Part shown: positions 33,619 through 44,468 of the stretch, piece by piece
Layout of the letters: each line of letters starts with the position of its first letter
Numbering within the stretch: the stretch's first letter is position 1
Source: Terebella lapidaria
Taxonomy: Eukaryota; Annelida; Polychaeta; Terebellida; Terebellidae
NCBI GenBank assembly: GCA_949152475.1
Contig: OX424562.1
Span: 41,526,157-41,590,156, forward strand
Reading direction: 5' to 3'
DNA: 64,000 nucleotides
Position numbers and translations under genes: made by a program
Notes under the pieces: generated by a model
What the model saw: the letters and a program-made list of their open reading frames with translations, nothing else
What the model was told of the DNA's origin: nothing
The model's database searches: none

Positions 33619-33871
33619 CGGAGATTGAAAATATTTTAACAAGTATTTTCCAGCAAAACTTTACAATGGAAGTGTACGTGATTCTTAATAGTGTGAAGGG
33701 TAGAAGCCAGGAATAGACCTGGGGATGCCTCACACATTGAGGAAATGACTCAATGTGTGAGGCATCCCCAGGTCTATTCCTGGCTTCTACCCTTCACACT
33801 ATTAAGAATCACGTACACTTCCATTGTAAAGTTTTGCTGGAAAATACTTGTTAAAATATTTTCAATCTCCG
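33619..33871. repeat. Perfect inverted repeat, 123-bp arms, 7-nt loop
   Basis: The left arm 33619-33741 and right arm 33749-33871 are exact reverse complements by my reading, separated by gaaatga. The right arm continues into the 3' part of the open frame at 33774-34106, so the left arm looks like an inverted copy of that end. Transcription would give a long, perfectly paired hairpin RNA. A recent inverted duplication or an assembly/foldback artefact are both possible. Confidence 0.95.
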
Positions 33872-34106
33872 TTTTAAGTGACGTCATTTCGCCAGATGTA
33901 TGGTTGCCTAGGGAGACAACGCGAAGCGATATTGATCCACGTGCTGGTTTATTTTGCGTGTGTGGAAGTCTGGTTTTGGGAAAAGCAAAAATTCCGATGG
34001 TATGTCCCGGGATTTGGAGTAGAGAAAGGTTTTGCTGAATGTATGCTATGTCGGCAATTGCGATCTGAAAACGAGCTAAATTGACAGGGGTCCTGTTCAA
34101 CGTCAT
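33774..34106 (-). CDS. Possible small protein or terminal exon, unrecognised
   Basis: 110 codons plus stop from the ATG at 34106. The sequence is not low complexity and has an alternating hydrophobic pattern (GHTIGIFAFPKTRL, RGSISLRVVSLGNH, LKTEIENILTSIFQ). I do not recognise a family. An acceptor-like ttgaacag lies just inside the start, so it could instead be a last exon of a gene whose other exons I cannot find. Its final third is the right arm of the perfect hairpin, which makes a chance frame or gene fragment a real alternative. Confidence 0.3.
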   Translation of the reverse strand: MTLNRTPVNLARFQIAIADIAYIQQNLSLLQIPGHTIGIFAFPKTRLPHTQNKPARGSISLRVVSLGNHTSGEMTSLKTEIENILTSIFQQNFTMEVYVILNSVKGRSQE

Positions 34107-34130
34107 TTTATGAAAAATTGGTACTATCAT

Positions 34131-35135
34131 GCTCTATAGTGACCTAGATTTTATTGAAGTACTGTGATTATACTATCACACCTTGTCAACCGCTAAGCCC
34201 TAATTTTTTTTTGGGAAGGTGAAACACACACCCGAAGTTGCCCAATTTAACATTGATTTAAATGCAGCAAATAATTGGTCATATCAACCCTGAAGATCAC
34301 TGCAGGGAATTAGGGATCCTGGAATGGGATTACAATTTGCAGCAGAACAGAAGATCTGGTATGGAATCTTATAACTGCCTGGGGTGAGTGGGCTCAAGCT
34401 GCATGGATAGTCAGGTATTTAGTACCACATGCGGCATACTGACAACTGTATTGTACAATACACATATTATCGCCCATTGCTTCGGAGGAAACACCTTGGC
34501 AACCAAAGCATATGATGATTTACGCGTAATTTCCTTCATTTTCGAGGTTATACAGATATGTATATGGATAGAATAGCGTGTGTTCAATGTTTGGGCTGCT
34601 GTGTGTATTTGTTGTTTACGAAATGGCTACATTATTCGCACATTTCAATGAAATTGTACCACAATTTTGCGCTTTTTGTTGGGCGTCAAAACAAATAGCT
34701 TCGCGACGGTTTTTAGTTTTAAGTACACTGACATGAACCGGATGATACACAAACGCTAGTTAGTCATTTCATCAACCACACAAACCTCTGTGATGAAGAC
34801 ATCGACAAAATAGAAGAAAACAAGGAAAAAAATACACAAAATCATGAAGTAAATTGAACAAGAAAATGATAAATAGAAAAGATCTAATAATAATAAAAAA
34901 TAAGGAAAAACAGAAGAGAAGATAAAGAAAAATAAATAAATAAGTATCACCAAGCTTCCACCTCGGTGAGCTATCTGGAGAAGCAGGCACGCACAAAGAA
35001 AATCTGGTACGTCTGTCCTGAAATGATTGTGTTTGATTCTATTCAGGCTTGTGAAAAAATAGATCCAGACACATGAAGATGAGATAATGTAATATCACAA
35101 AGATGTACTTACCATTATGCAGACCTATATATATT
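34131..35135. other. Intergenic, no gene seen
   Basis: AT-rich; 34790-34945 is a purine-rich gaaa/aata tract that gives a spurious hydrophobic frame on the minus strand. A LINE 3' stub (attcaggcttgtgaaaaaa) lies at about 35041-35060. Confidence 0.4.
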
Positions 35136-35137
35136 TT

Positions 35138-35340
35138 CAATTCAATTCAATTCAATTCAAAAATATTTATTCAACATTCAAATTCATGTACATATACAGA
35201 TATACAGATTGACAATAAAAAGAATGTTGAAGGGGAGAATACTAGAAGTTGTAGCTTATAAGTGTATCTCCCCAACAAAACAAAACAAAACACACACACA
35301 AAAAAAAAAACACAAAAAAAATATATATTTACCACTTTTA
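35138..35340 (-). repeat. LINE-like 3' end with (TTGAA)n tail
   Basis: Four to five caatt units on the plus strand, followed by aaaatatttattcaac, read on the minus strand as a LINE 3' UTR with AATAAA and a (TTGAA)n tail. The body is not preserved; an A-rich tract follows at 35275-35325. Confidence 0.4.
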
Positions 35341-35399
35341 GACTAATTGATACAAATATTATTGTTTTACTGATACTACTGCATACATTATGTAAAGTT

Positions 35400-36990
35400 T
35401 TAACGTCGTCCGCTATCCAGGATCCTCGAGGATAGTCCTCTCACCACAGGTCATCGCGTACGCGCACCCGCTATCCCTGGATCCTCGCGGAAGTCCGCTC
35501 ACTGAGGGTCACTGCGGGCGCAGTCATTACTCTATCATCAGAACTTTAACCAAGTAGCAGCCCGCCCAACGAGCCCAAACGTACGGACACCACTCAGATA
35601 CAGGATCATCACTGTGGTGTTAACTTGTGAGGCTTGGCTCGCCGCGGTCCGCCTCGGGGATGGAACCCCGGACAGCCCGACGGTCTGCCAGACCGGTGAT
35701 CCAGAGGGCGTGCGCCCCCGAGTCATCAAGGTCTACCCCAGCCTGGGCCCCCTATTGAAGTCGTCCCTAGGGCCCGCGAGGGCCTTAGCCACGGATCGAG
35801 GACGTAGAGCTCAAGGCTGAGCTCCCCGTCGTCTCTCTCGCCTTGCTCTGAGACAACTCACAGATCAAAACGGTACCAGAGTATATAAACCCCAATACAC
35901 GAGACACGGAGGAGATCTAGGTCAAACCATTGTTATAATTTACTGGGCGAGGGAGGATTAGAGAGCGTTGCCGGGGCAACGCGTGCTTCGAGCTGAAGCG
36001 TCCAAAAATAGACCGTAAAACTGGTTAGTGTTTTGCAAAGACTCCTGCCGCGATCTATGGGCAAAATCGCCACAATTATAATAATAACATATGTTTGATG
36101 CCCGCTACCTAGGGCGCAAGCGTCCCGCACTGCGGCATGGACACTGCGGGCGTCGTAATCACTATAACCAAGTAGAATCTAACAGTCCGCCGAACAAGTC
36201 CGGCCTTCAGGACAGATTTCACTAATTCCTTCGGCCATACAAAACAATGATAAAAAGCCCAAATTCAATTCTCCATAGCTCCATCCCAGAACAAGGTGAA
36301 CCTTAGCAGCTAATATACAAAGCTAGCCAATTAATTTCCTCATCTCACTATAGTAAGGAAAATATATGTTGATAAATTGGATTTTTTGCTACAGCTCGAA
36401 TTCTGAGGGTACTCCCTTAAAACGACTGATTTCCATGCCTGACAACCCATGTATATCGTTCATTGTCCGAGCCGTTCTGTGCGTGCTGTGGTTATGAAAC
36501 TGTTCGTGTGCAATGCCAACCAGCTCGTGTCAACAACCAGCCATAGCAAAATATCCCCACCATTCTGAGGGGGATCAAGGGCATCCCCCGTTTTCAAAAT
36601 AGGGAATTCTCTGTAACGGATATGACGCGATATGATTGGTGTTGTCATGCCTTCATACATCACTCAGATATTACATCATCACGGTAATGTAGCCCGGTGT
36701 GGCAGCCTGCAAGCCATGGGAGCGGCACCCAGAACCCGCGCACGTGGGCGTGTTGCTGGCCGGCCTCGCCAATGGCCCTGTCGTGGGGGTAGAACCCCAG
36801 ACAACCCGACGGTCTGCCAGAGCCTGTACGCACCATCCCAGGGCGAGAGACTACCATTCCACAGGGCGTGCGTCCCCGGATCAAAGTACTCCCCTCCCCC
36901 CTTCCTGCATCTAAAAAGGGAGGTATGGTGTACGATAACGGCCAAATTCCTATCACAATCTTTGGGCAAAATCGCCACAACTATAAATGA
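35400..36990. repeat. GC-rich repeat family, two to three diverged copies
   Basis: Copy A (about 35500-36085) and copy B (about 36640-36990) share cccgacggtctgccag, agggcgtgcg and the 3' phrase gggcaaaatcgccacaa followed by tataa. A third partial copy (about 36090-36230) shares ctataaccaagtag with copy A. The segment is markedly GC-richer than its surroundings. No intact ORF; probably a non-autonomous element or part of one. Confidence 0.55.
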
Positions 36991-37343
36991 AGTTGCATCC
37001 TACCTCGTATATAGACGCCTACGCTAATATACAAGATGTAGGCCTATCTTTTTTATGGCATATTGTATCGATCGGTAGGCCGATCGTTTATAGGCCCACC
37101 TCTCGAAACATTTTTTTGCGATAATCATTCAAGGCCTATCAATGTTCTCCATAGTTATAATTATTAATACAATTATTATTATCGAAATACGTTTGAGCGA
37201 ATTTAATTCATTCATTCATTTCATTTTATTTCGAACTCATGGTTCATATAGTATAGTACATTAAAATGGTATGACGGATATGAATTTGTTATGTACAAGA
37301 CGGCAGGCCTATATGGCATTGTGGATAGGTCTATCGTTAAAGA
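36991..37343. other. Intergenic, no feature seen
   Basis: AT-rich with scattered taggcctat motifs. Nothing else is recognised. Confidence 0.35.
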
Positions 37344-38222
37344 ACTAGGAACATGAAAATAGGATGTGACCTCAGATTAAAGCAACATGGGAGCTGATCA
37401 GAACGGTTTTTACAGCATGTGAATATCTCGATTCCTTCAAAAGTTACAGTGCTTCAAAGTTCAAATTGCCCAAAGTACAATTTGAAAGATCATATAGCTC
37501 ATTAATATGCAAATTTGTATGCATGACGTCACAGGGGGAACATTTTTTATTTAGATGATTTTATTGGCTTATTGAAGTCTAAAGAATTTGCAATTATTCA
37601 ACAAAGCTTATTCCACATGCTTTACATAATATAGTCAATTAATTCCTCACCTGGATAGTTACCAAGGTAACCAGTATCGATGTAAGGCCCCTAGCAACCA
37701 GGGTTGCTATGGCCCAAATCCACAGTCATATCGATGAGCAAACAAGACCAAAGTGAAAATGGATTGACTCCACATGCATAATTAATATACAACAATTGAC
37801 AATTCTGTCAAAACCCCTATTTCTGGCAGTTAGGACCCATAGCAACCAATGGTATTCCAGCATGTGAATAGCAACCATGGCAACAGTAACACTTTGAACA
37901 ACAATGATTATTGACCATGCGTATCAATGTTTGAAGATTAGGTTTGCAATAATTCTGACCAGATCAATTATATTAAGACTCAAACTTACCTAATTAAAAA
38001 TAATCCCCCTTCTACGTCACGAATACCTCATTTGCATACTAATTAGCTTCTCGTAAAATTCTGAAGTGTTCAATCCAGCATACGTCATAACCTGCCAAAA
38101 TGTGACATTCAAATGGCCATAACTTTTTAACCAATAGAGATATTGGCATGCAGTAAACTGCATTTTACTCAGCAAAACCAGGTCTCTCATTTGAGTTCAC
38201 ATCATATTTTCATGTTCCTAGT
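37344..38222. mobile_element. TIR element, about 31-bp imperfect inverted ends
   Basis: The left end actaggaacatgaaaata and following bases to 37374 are repeated in inverse at 38192-38222 with few mismatches. The interior is AT-rich and non-coding. I could not define a target duplication, so the superfamily is unassigned. Confidence 0.6.
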
Positions 38223-39078
38223 ACTTCAAGGTTCTGCCATACTAGTCTAACTGTAGCCTAGATAAGTTTTTTTATGAAACAAAATGCATGCGACGTCACC
38301 TGAAATGCTCCTATTCAAAACAAAATGGATATGTGAGACAGAATTATAATTTCTCGCATGCCCAAAAAGGCGTTTCATTCATATGTGGCAATACGTTAGA
38401 CTTGCGCGGACGGATCTTTCATCTATAAAATGCCTTGAGTGAAATTCAGTCAGACTGGAACGAACGGTATATTGCTGTTATCCCGTGATCAGCGACCAGT
38501 GACCAGTGATCAGCGACATCCAATAATTTTTTTTGGTGCACTCTGAAATTGCATGTTGGAGCTGAAATTTAACATTGGGGTAAATTGTAAACTTTCTCAT
38601 TTTTTGAGATAGAATTCTAAAATATGGTTTTTAAAAAAGCGGCATGATAACCAATTAAGACACACACAAAATTTCAAGTTCATACCAATTAAGTGCATCC
38701 AAAACAAATTAGGCTACGGCCAAAGCGCGTGTTTTCACGGATAGGGCCTAGGCCTACATGAAGTTGACTTTAGGTAGTAAATCAGTCAAACTGATATAAT
38801 TGATCAATTTTGATATGAATACTATTGGTATTATTGGTCTCACGGTTTTGGTACTTGTTTTACAACAAATCAATCTCACGAAGTTAGATTTTAAATAAAG
38901 AAGAGCAAAACGCGACGAACCCATGCGGTGTATGACGCTTTGTGTCGGTTTATTACCGAGCCGGCTTTCCCAGCTGCCACGTCGAAAACAAAACGAAAAC
39001 GCGTGAAGTTTTAGCAGCAAATGCAACGTAAATCTTGAATCTTATCAGCTGTGCATCGCGTAAACATAAACTTTGAAG
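38223..39078. other. Upstream region of DAD1
   Basis: It should contain the DAD1 promoter and 5' UTR. No TATA box or upstream exon can be assigned with confidence. Confidence 0.4.
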
Positions 39079-39420
39079 ATGGGTGAGAAGTTGGGAGCGG
39101 TTATCTCCAAATTCTACAATGAATACAAGTCATCCACACCGACGAAGCTGAAACTGGTGGACGCCTATTTGTTCTACATCATGTTGACCGGGATCGTCCA
39201 GTTTGTCTACTGCTGTTTCGTGGGAACTTTCCCCTTCAACTCCTTTCTCTCCGGCTTCATCTCCTGTGTGGGCTCCTTCGTGCTCGCAGCCTGTCTGAGG
39301 GTGCAGGTCAACCCACAAAACAAAACAGACTTCCATAGCATCAGTCCGGAAAGAGCTTTTGGTGATTTCATCTTCGCACACATAATCTTACACCTCGTCA
39401 TTATGAATTTCATCGGATAG
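39079..39420 (+). CDS. DAD1: Dolichyl-diphosphooligosaccharide-protein glycosyltransferase subunit DAD1
   Basis: 113 residues, the same length as vertebrate DAD1. DAD1 is an integral subunit of the oligosaccharyltransferase complex in the ER membrane, which transfers the lipid-linked glycan to asparagine during N-glycosylation. The sequence shows the cytosolic N-terminus ([20 protein letters not shown]), three hydrophobic segments at about residues 31-52, 54-75 and 93-112, the loop [20 protein letters not shown], and the conserved C-terminus [17 protein letters not shown] ending VMNFIG-like (here IMNFIG). The start is the ATG at 39079; the open frame two codons upstream lacks an ATG. It is a single exon, whereas many animal DAD1 genes have introns. 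There is no poly-A remnant or target duplication nearby, so I treat it as the functional gene, not a retrocopy. Confidence 0.97.
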   Translation: MGEKLGAVISKFYNEYKSSTPTKLKLVDAYLFYIMLTGIVQFVYCCFVGTFPFNSFLSGFISCVGSFVLAACLRVQVNPQNKTDFHSISPERAFGDFIFAHIILHLVIMNFIG

Positions 39421-39690
39421 ATCTAGATTGAAGGACTAAATTACAGAAAGAAATTGATGAAGTCGCAGATTAGTACGTGAGAAATCAAAACTTTTCATCG
39501 TCATGTATTTGACTACATGTCCTGTATTATATTGTGAAGTGGAGCATACCATCTTGGCAAGAGACATATACCCGGATAAGAATCAACATCATGGAAAATC
39601 ACAACAATATTTCATAATGTTCTTACAATACCTGTGTATTGTGTGCCTGTGTGGATGTCAATCATGTCGTGAATAATGAATATATTACAA

Positions 39691-39696
39691 AATAAA
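39691..39696 (+). terminator. Candidate polyadenylation signal of DAD1
   Basis: AATAAA, 271 bases after the DAD1 stop codon. Confidence 0.6.
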
Positions 39697-40235
39697 CTAT
39701 GTGTACAAATTGAAATGATTCGTTTTGTTTAAAGCAATTGCCTTCGAATGTATGCAATATTTTATTTCAAAACCGAGTTTTAGTGTAAATGTAACTAATA
39801 TGAGACAAGATAACAAAACGTGAACGTTGGTTTTAATCCATCCGAGTTGTCTTTTCATCCATTTATGCCAGTTTTGTTTCATGTGTTTATAGACAAACGA
39901 AAGTGTATCCATAACATCCGAATGTAACATATGCCAAATTTGCCCTCAGAAGTCCACATCGAGTACATTATCCAGTTTTATCTGCATACATGTATATGGT
40001 GTAGTTATGGTTATGAGGAAACGATCCGAGTTATACGATGGACTGCGTGGAATTGTCAGTCAATTTTGCACTTTTATGCTTTGTTTACATCTGCGTGTGA
40101 TGGTTACAGTTCCTGTATTTACATGAACAGTTACCGCCTGTTCAAATGAGCAACATTTGTAGAAGGACTGGTTGTAGTCCTAACCTTTGATGTTAGTGCG
40201 TTCATGTTTGTTCCATAGTGATGGGACCTTTAGCA

Positions 40236-41103
40236 CAGGCTTGGGGTTGATTACATGTAAATGTAATCGATTATAATTACAATTACAATTGATTTCCATG
40301 ATTACAATTACAACTACAATTACATTTATTTTGAATGTAATTGATTACAATTACAATTACTTTGCCAAGTAATCAATTACAATTACTTTAGGAAATGACA
40401 CTTCCCAAAGCTATATGTTACGTTGTGACATGGTATTCTGCTCAAAATGTAGCTCAGATGGCATATTACAGTAGACATATTTCCAACTCATACAATCATT
40501 AATCATAAATCATCACCAACAAATTTATATTTCTGTTTTCTTGTTAAAACATTGTATGGCTGTATGCATTTTGCATTTTGTTGTGACCTTGTGATAACAT
40601 TAATCAGTTCAGGCCCAACAGCAGTGTTTGCGCAATCACACATTGGAGTGATCAAAGACAATAAGATTTTGTGTATTTTAGCCACTTAGTAGCCAGTAGT
40701 ATTGCCAGTCTGATTGTATTGTTGGTAGTCATTGATATTTAGCATCCAGTCTGTTTGGCCGGTTTTTTGGCTTTTAGCATGCTGAGCCAGGAAAATTAGA
40801 TAAATCATGAAAGACAAATGGCTATTGTATTGATTCTGATATCGTTCATCATGTGGCAGTGAAAGTTTGGTGCTCCGCGTATATGTAAATATTTTCATGG
40901 GAGTTGCGGTTTGTGTCCATGTACTAGTAATCAATATGTAATTGAAATGTAATCAAATATTTGATTACTTTGTGAAAGTAATTGATTATAATTACAATTA
41001 CTTTCTATTTTCATTACATGATTACTGATTACATACGATTACTTTCAAATGTGTAATCGATTACAATGATTACAATTACTCAATGTAATCGACCCCAAGC
41101 CTG
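40236..41103. mobile_element. hAT non-autonomous element
   Basis: 868 bp with ends CAGGCTTGGGGTtGATTACA and the inverse TGTAATCGACCCCAAGCCTG, flanked by an exact 8-bp duplication ctttagca (40228-40235 and 41104-41111). Subterminal regions are made of attac/gtaat repeats in opposite orientation at the two ends. An 8-bp duplication and CAG...CTG termini are hallmarks of hAT. No transposase is present. Confidence 0.9.
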
Positions 41104-41111
41104 CTTTAGCA

Positions 41112-41594
41112 TCCAAACCTGTAAACATTTAGGGTCTATGGATTGCACCATTGGATTCTATGTGTAGCAGATTCACCATTTGAATAATGACTATTTTGCG
41201 CTACTAGCATTCAATGTTATTATTTCAATGCACATTGTATTGTACTGTTGATTTCAACAATACAAAATTAAATCACTCACAAATATGGGTACATTTACAG
41301 TGCCACAAGTGTTTCAGGGTCTCTTGATTTTAATGTAAATGGCCAAAAATTATCCGATTTGCTGGTATTTTGGGGGTAAAATTACCCATAGCTCCACACT
41401 AAATAAAATATTTAATCTGAATTTTCTGTCTTTGAATGCACAATATCATATTGATGATTATTCAAACGATTATTCAAACAAAATTCAAATTTTAGCCCCT
41501 TGGGTCCATAAGGAGTGAACAACTTTAGAGGAATTCATGTTAAAATTAATGCTCTCTTTAAACCACTGAAAACATGTTGAACCAATCCCATGAA
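41112..41594. other. Intergenic, no feature seen
   Basis: AT-rich sequence between two repeats. No coding signal. Confidence 0.35.
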
Positions 41595-42800
41595 AATTAA
41601 CCCAAAGGCTAAGATAGGTTATCGGACAATTTTGGTTTTAAGCATTGTAGGTGACATACGATTTTTAGATTTACCAGTCAAGGTCATCTTTGTGAATTTC
41701 AATGTCTCCATCAGGTATGCTGCATATGACTTCATATATGTTCATAATACAAACATATAAGCTTTATCAACAAGTATTTCGTTTGTAGAGGCCAATTTAA
41801 GATTTTGAGATTTGCCCTTTAAGGTCAAGTTCAAGGTCACCAAAAGATGTGCCATTTATACATGACTTTTTAGCTTACCGGCCCTTTGGGCCGAAAAGCT
41901 GCTGTCATGGTTTTTCGTCCGTCGTCCGTCCGTCATCCGTCCGGGTCTGTAACTTTTTTTTTGCATGATGAATTTCTCCATAACTTTGTCAGAACATACC
42001 TTGGATATTTGTAAGAACATACCTTAGGCCAATATCTGAAGACATTTTTAAAAAATTTTTGATTGAATCGTTTATGCTGATTTGGCGGCCATTTTTGACG
42101 TAAAATTGCCAATTTTGGACTTTGGTGGCCATTTTCCCGAAAACTGTCTGATCAGTTTTGAGATTATTGATTTTTTGGACTTAGAACATTTCACCCAATT
42201 TTTCCTTCATATTGGGAGCTGTGCGGAGTAAAATCATAGAAGACTTCAAGATAGAACCTAAGTATTGGCACATTCAAATGGAAAATCATATGTTGCGGTT
42301 TGAGTGATGACCTTGAATTTGACCTTCAATGACCTTGGAACATGTGGAAGGTCAAAACGACCCTTTTTTTGTCGGAAAAACGATGAATTTTGTGTTTGGT
42401 GGCCATTTTCTCTAAATCTATTCAAACAGTTTTTCTCAAAATCATGTATAAGATTCTCCTTATGTACCTTTTTGATGTGTATTTTGATTTAGTATTATAG
42501 TCCATACAGAAAATGTGTTTCCAGCAAATTCACGAACATGTTTTGACAATAGAGTTTAAGATCAGTGTAACAATTTATATGTTGAAAAATCAGTACTCTG
42601 CATTTCTCATGATTTCCGGTAAGCTACAGCACCATTGGTGCTATGTTTTTTTCTACCCAAAATTGGCTGTTTTGACCTTTCAAGGTCATCAAAGGTCAAA
42701 TTCAAGGTCACCTCCCAAATCGCCATATATGACTTCCTATTTGAAAGTGCCAATATCTAAGTTTGACAACCACATAACAAATATCTAAGTTTGACGACCA
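41595..42800. repeat. Repeat arms related to the 17.8-19.5 kb family
   Basis: 41595-41635 matches, in inverse, the right end of the 17827-19520 repeat (gtccgataacctatc). At 41868-41950 a second palindromic start, ttaccggccctttgggccga, is followed by cgtccgtcgtccgtccgtc. 41990-42790 has ggcggccatttttgac and caaggtcaaattcaaggtca phrases. At 42755-42802 a 29-bp unit (atatctaagtttgac) is tandemly duplicated, right at the Penelope element junction. Confidence 0.6.
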
Positions 42801-43591
42801 CATGTCAGTTCTTGCCTCATATGGCATTGCAATTACTCAGAAAAAACTTGACCTTCCTGCTCTGTACTGGACTCCAAAATTACACAAATGTTCTTACAAG
42901 CAACTCTATATTGCAGGGTCAGCTGTGTGCTCCACCAAACCATTATCAATATTGTTGACTAAATCATTATTTGCTGTAAAGGAAGGACTTCAGAAGTATT
43001 GTGATACTGCTTATTCCAGAAGTGGAATTAATCAGATGTGGATTTTGAAGAATTCTAAAGAGCTTATTGAAAATCTCAAATCACGCTCATTTTCCACAAT
43101 AACCAGTATCAAAACTTTTGACTTTTCTACCCTTCACACAACCATACCTCACTCTAAACTTAAAGAAAGGTTGAAAAATCTCATATTACAATGCTTTTTC
43201 CATAAGAATGGGAAAAGACGTTATAAGTACCTGGTAGTTAATTATAAATCTATTTATTTCGTTCAAGAACATTCAGCATCAGACACTAGATATACTGAAA
43301 CCGATGTTGTTGGTATGCTGGAATTTCTAATCGACAACATTTTCGTAGAGTTTGGTGGTGAAATATTCCAACAAACTATTGGAATTCCAATGGGGACTAA
43401 TTGTGCTCCATTGTTGGCAGATTTGTTTTTATATTCATACGAAGCAGAGTTCATACAATCGCTTCTGAAGAGAGGAGAAAAGAAACTAGCCAGTTCATTC
43501 AATTTTACATACAGCTACATTGACGAATTTAACATACAGATACATTGACGATGTATTGTCATTGAACAATCCAAAGTTCAGTGATTATTTA

Positions 43592-43708
43592 TGGGGTATA
43601 AAAAGGTATACCCCATTACTGGAGTGTCGCCGAATGTCTTATAAACCTGCACGTTCACGCTATAACCGTGGTGTCACTACTAGGTAGCCACCACGTCATA
43701 ACGCTACA
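43592..43708 (-). repeat. TRIM LTR (3' LTR on minus strand)
   Basis: 117 bp, near-identical to 43908-44040 from gtatacc to gctaca, but its outer end is shorter: about 16 bases of the other LTR's end (gagttcggcgaccac) are missing. Confidence 0.8.
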
Positions 43709-43907
43709 GTGCTTTCCCCTTTCGGAGAGACCTCGTCCACGAGGTCAGCTATATCCCACTGCCCAGTCACATCACAGCACTGAAGATCAAGGGCGCCGCA
43801 GCTACCCGATTATGTACACATACTTGGCTGCGATGTGAATCTCAGTGAGGGGCTGACCCCAGGAACGACGCCGAGAGAACCCAGTGGTTCGAAAGGTACG
43901 GCACCAA

Positions 43908-44040
43908 TGTAGAGTTCGGCGACCACACGATAAAGAGGTATACCTCATTACTGGAGTGTCGCCGAATGTCTTATAAACCTGCACGTTCACGCTATAACCG
44001 TGGTGTCACTACTAGGTAGCCACCACGTCATAACGCTACA
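43908..44040 (-). repeat. TRIM LTR (5' LTR on minus strand)
   Basis: 133 bp starting tgtagag and ending cgctaca, so it has the inverted TGTAG/CTACA termini of LTRs. The primer-binding site lies immediately outside at 43895-43907. Confidence 0.8.
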
Positions 44041-44468
44041 TTTACATCTCATATATCCGGATGAACATGAAATTAAAGACACCACAGACTCTCCAAGTCT
44101 GCAGCATATCTTGACCTATACCTAGAAATAGACAAAAATGACAATCTATATGTACCAGATTATATGACAAACGTTATGACTTCAATTTTCCCATCGTAAA
44201 TTTCCCAGTACTGAGTAGTAACATACCAGCAGCTCCTGCGTATGGCGTCTATGTGTCTCAACTCATTCGATATGCTAGAGCCTGTTCCAATTACCAAGAT
44301 TTTCTAGCCAGAGCCAAAATGCTAACTGATAAGTTATTAAAGCAGGACTATTTGAGACCTAGATTGCAGTCGACCTTTAAGAAGTTTTATGGTCGTCATC
44401 AGGAATTAATAGACCATTTCGGTCTGTCTGAAACTCAGATGATGGGAGATATTATCACATCATGTTGA

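Larger units (their letters stand above)
43592..44040 (-). mobile_element. Miniature LTR retrotransposon (TRIM-type) nested in the Penelope copy
   Basis: Direct terminal repeats (43592-43708 and 43908-44040) of TG...CA form enclose about 200 bp without coding capacity. On the minus strand the LTR at the high end is followed at once by ttggtgccgtacc, a tRNA-type primer-binding site, and the other LTR is preceded by the purine tract gaaaggggaaagcac. The insertion left a 4-bp duplication, ttta (43588-43591 and 44041-44044), in the Penelope reading frame. Together these define a terminal-repeat retrotransposon in miniature. It depends on a partner element for its enzymes. Confidence 0.82.
42802..44468 (+). 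pseudogene. Penelope-like reverse transcriptase, broken
   Basis: An open frame at 42802-43548 reads PALYWTPKLHK, STITSIKTFDFSTLHTTIPH and GIPMGTNCAPLLADLFLYSY, matching the reverse transcriptase of Penelope-like elements. The catalytic box is disrupted by a tandem duplication of about 25 bp at about 43513-43543, which shifts the frame. The gene is then split by a 449-bp element (43592-44040) and resumes with an Asp-rich YLDLYLEIDKND-type segment. It ends in the frame at 44253-44468 (SQLIRYARACSNYQDFLARA, FYGRHQELIDHFGLSETQMM). No GIY-YIG endonuclease is recognisable. The 5' part is missing. Confidence 0.82.

Noticed and set aside
34756-34996. Hydrophobic minus-strand open frame
   Set aside because: It reads an A-rich, low-complexity tract on the opposite strand; no domain and no conserved composition.
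42802-44468. Hammerhead ribozyme in the Penelope copy
   Set aside because: Penelope-like elements often carry one, but I found no CTGATGA...GAAA core in or next to this truncated copy.
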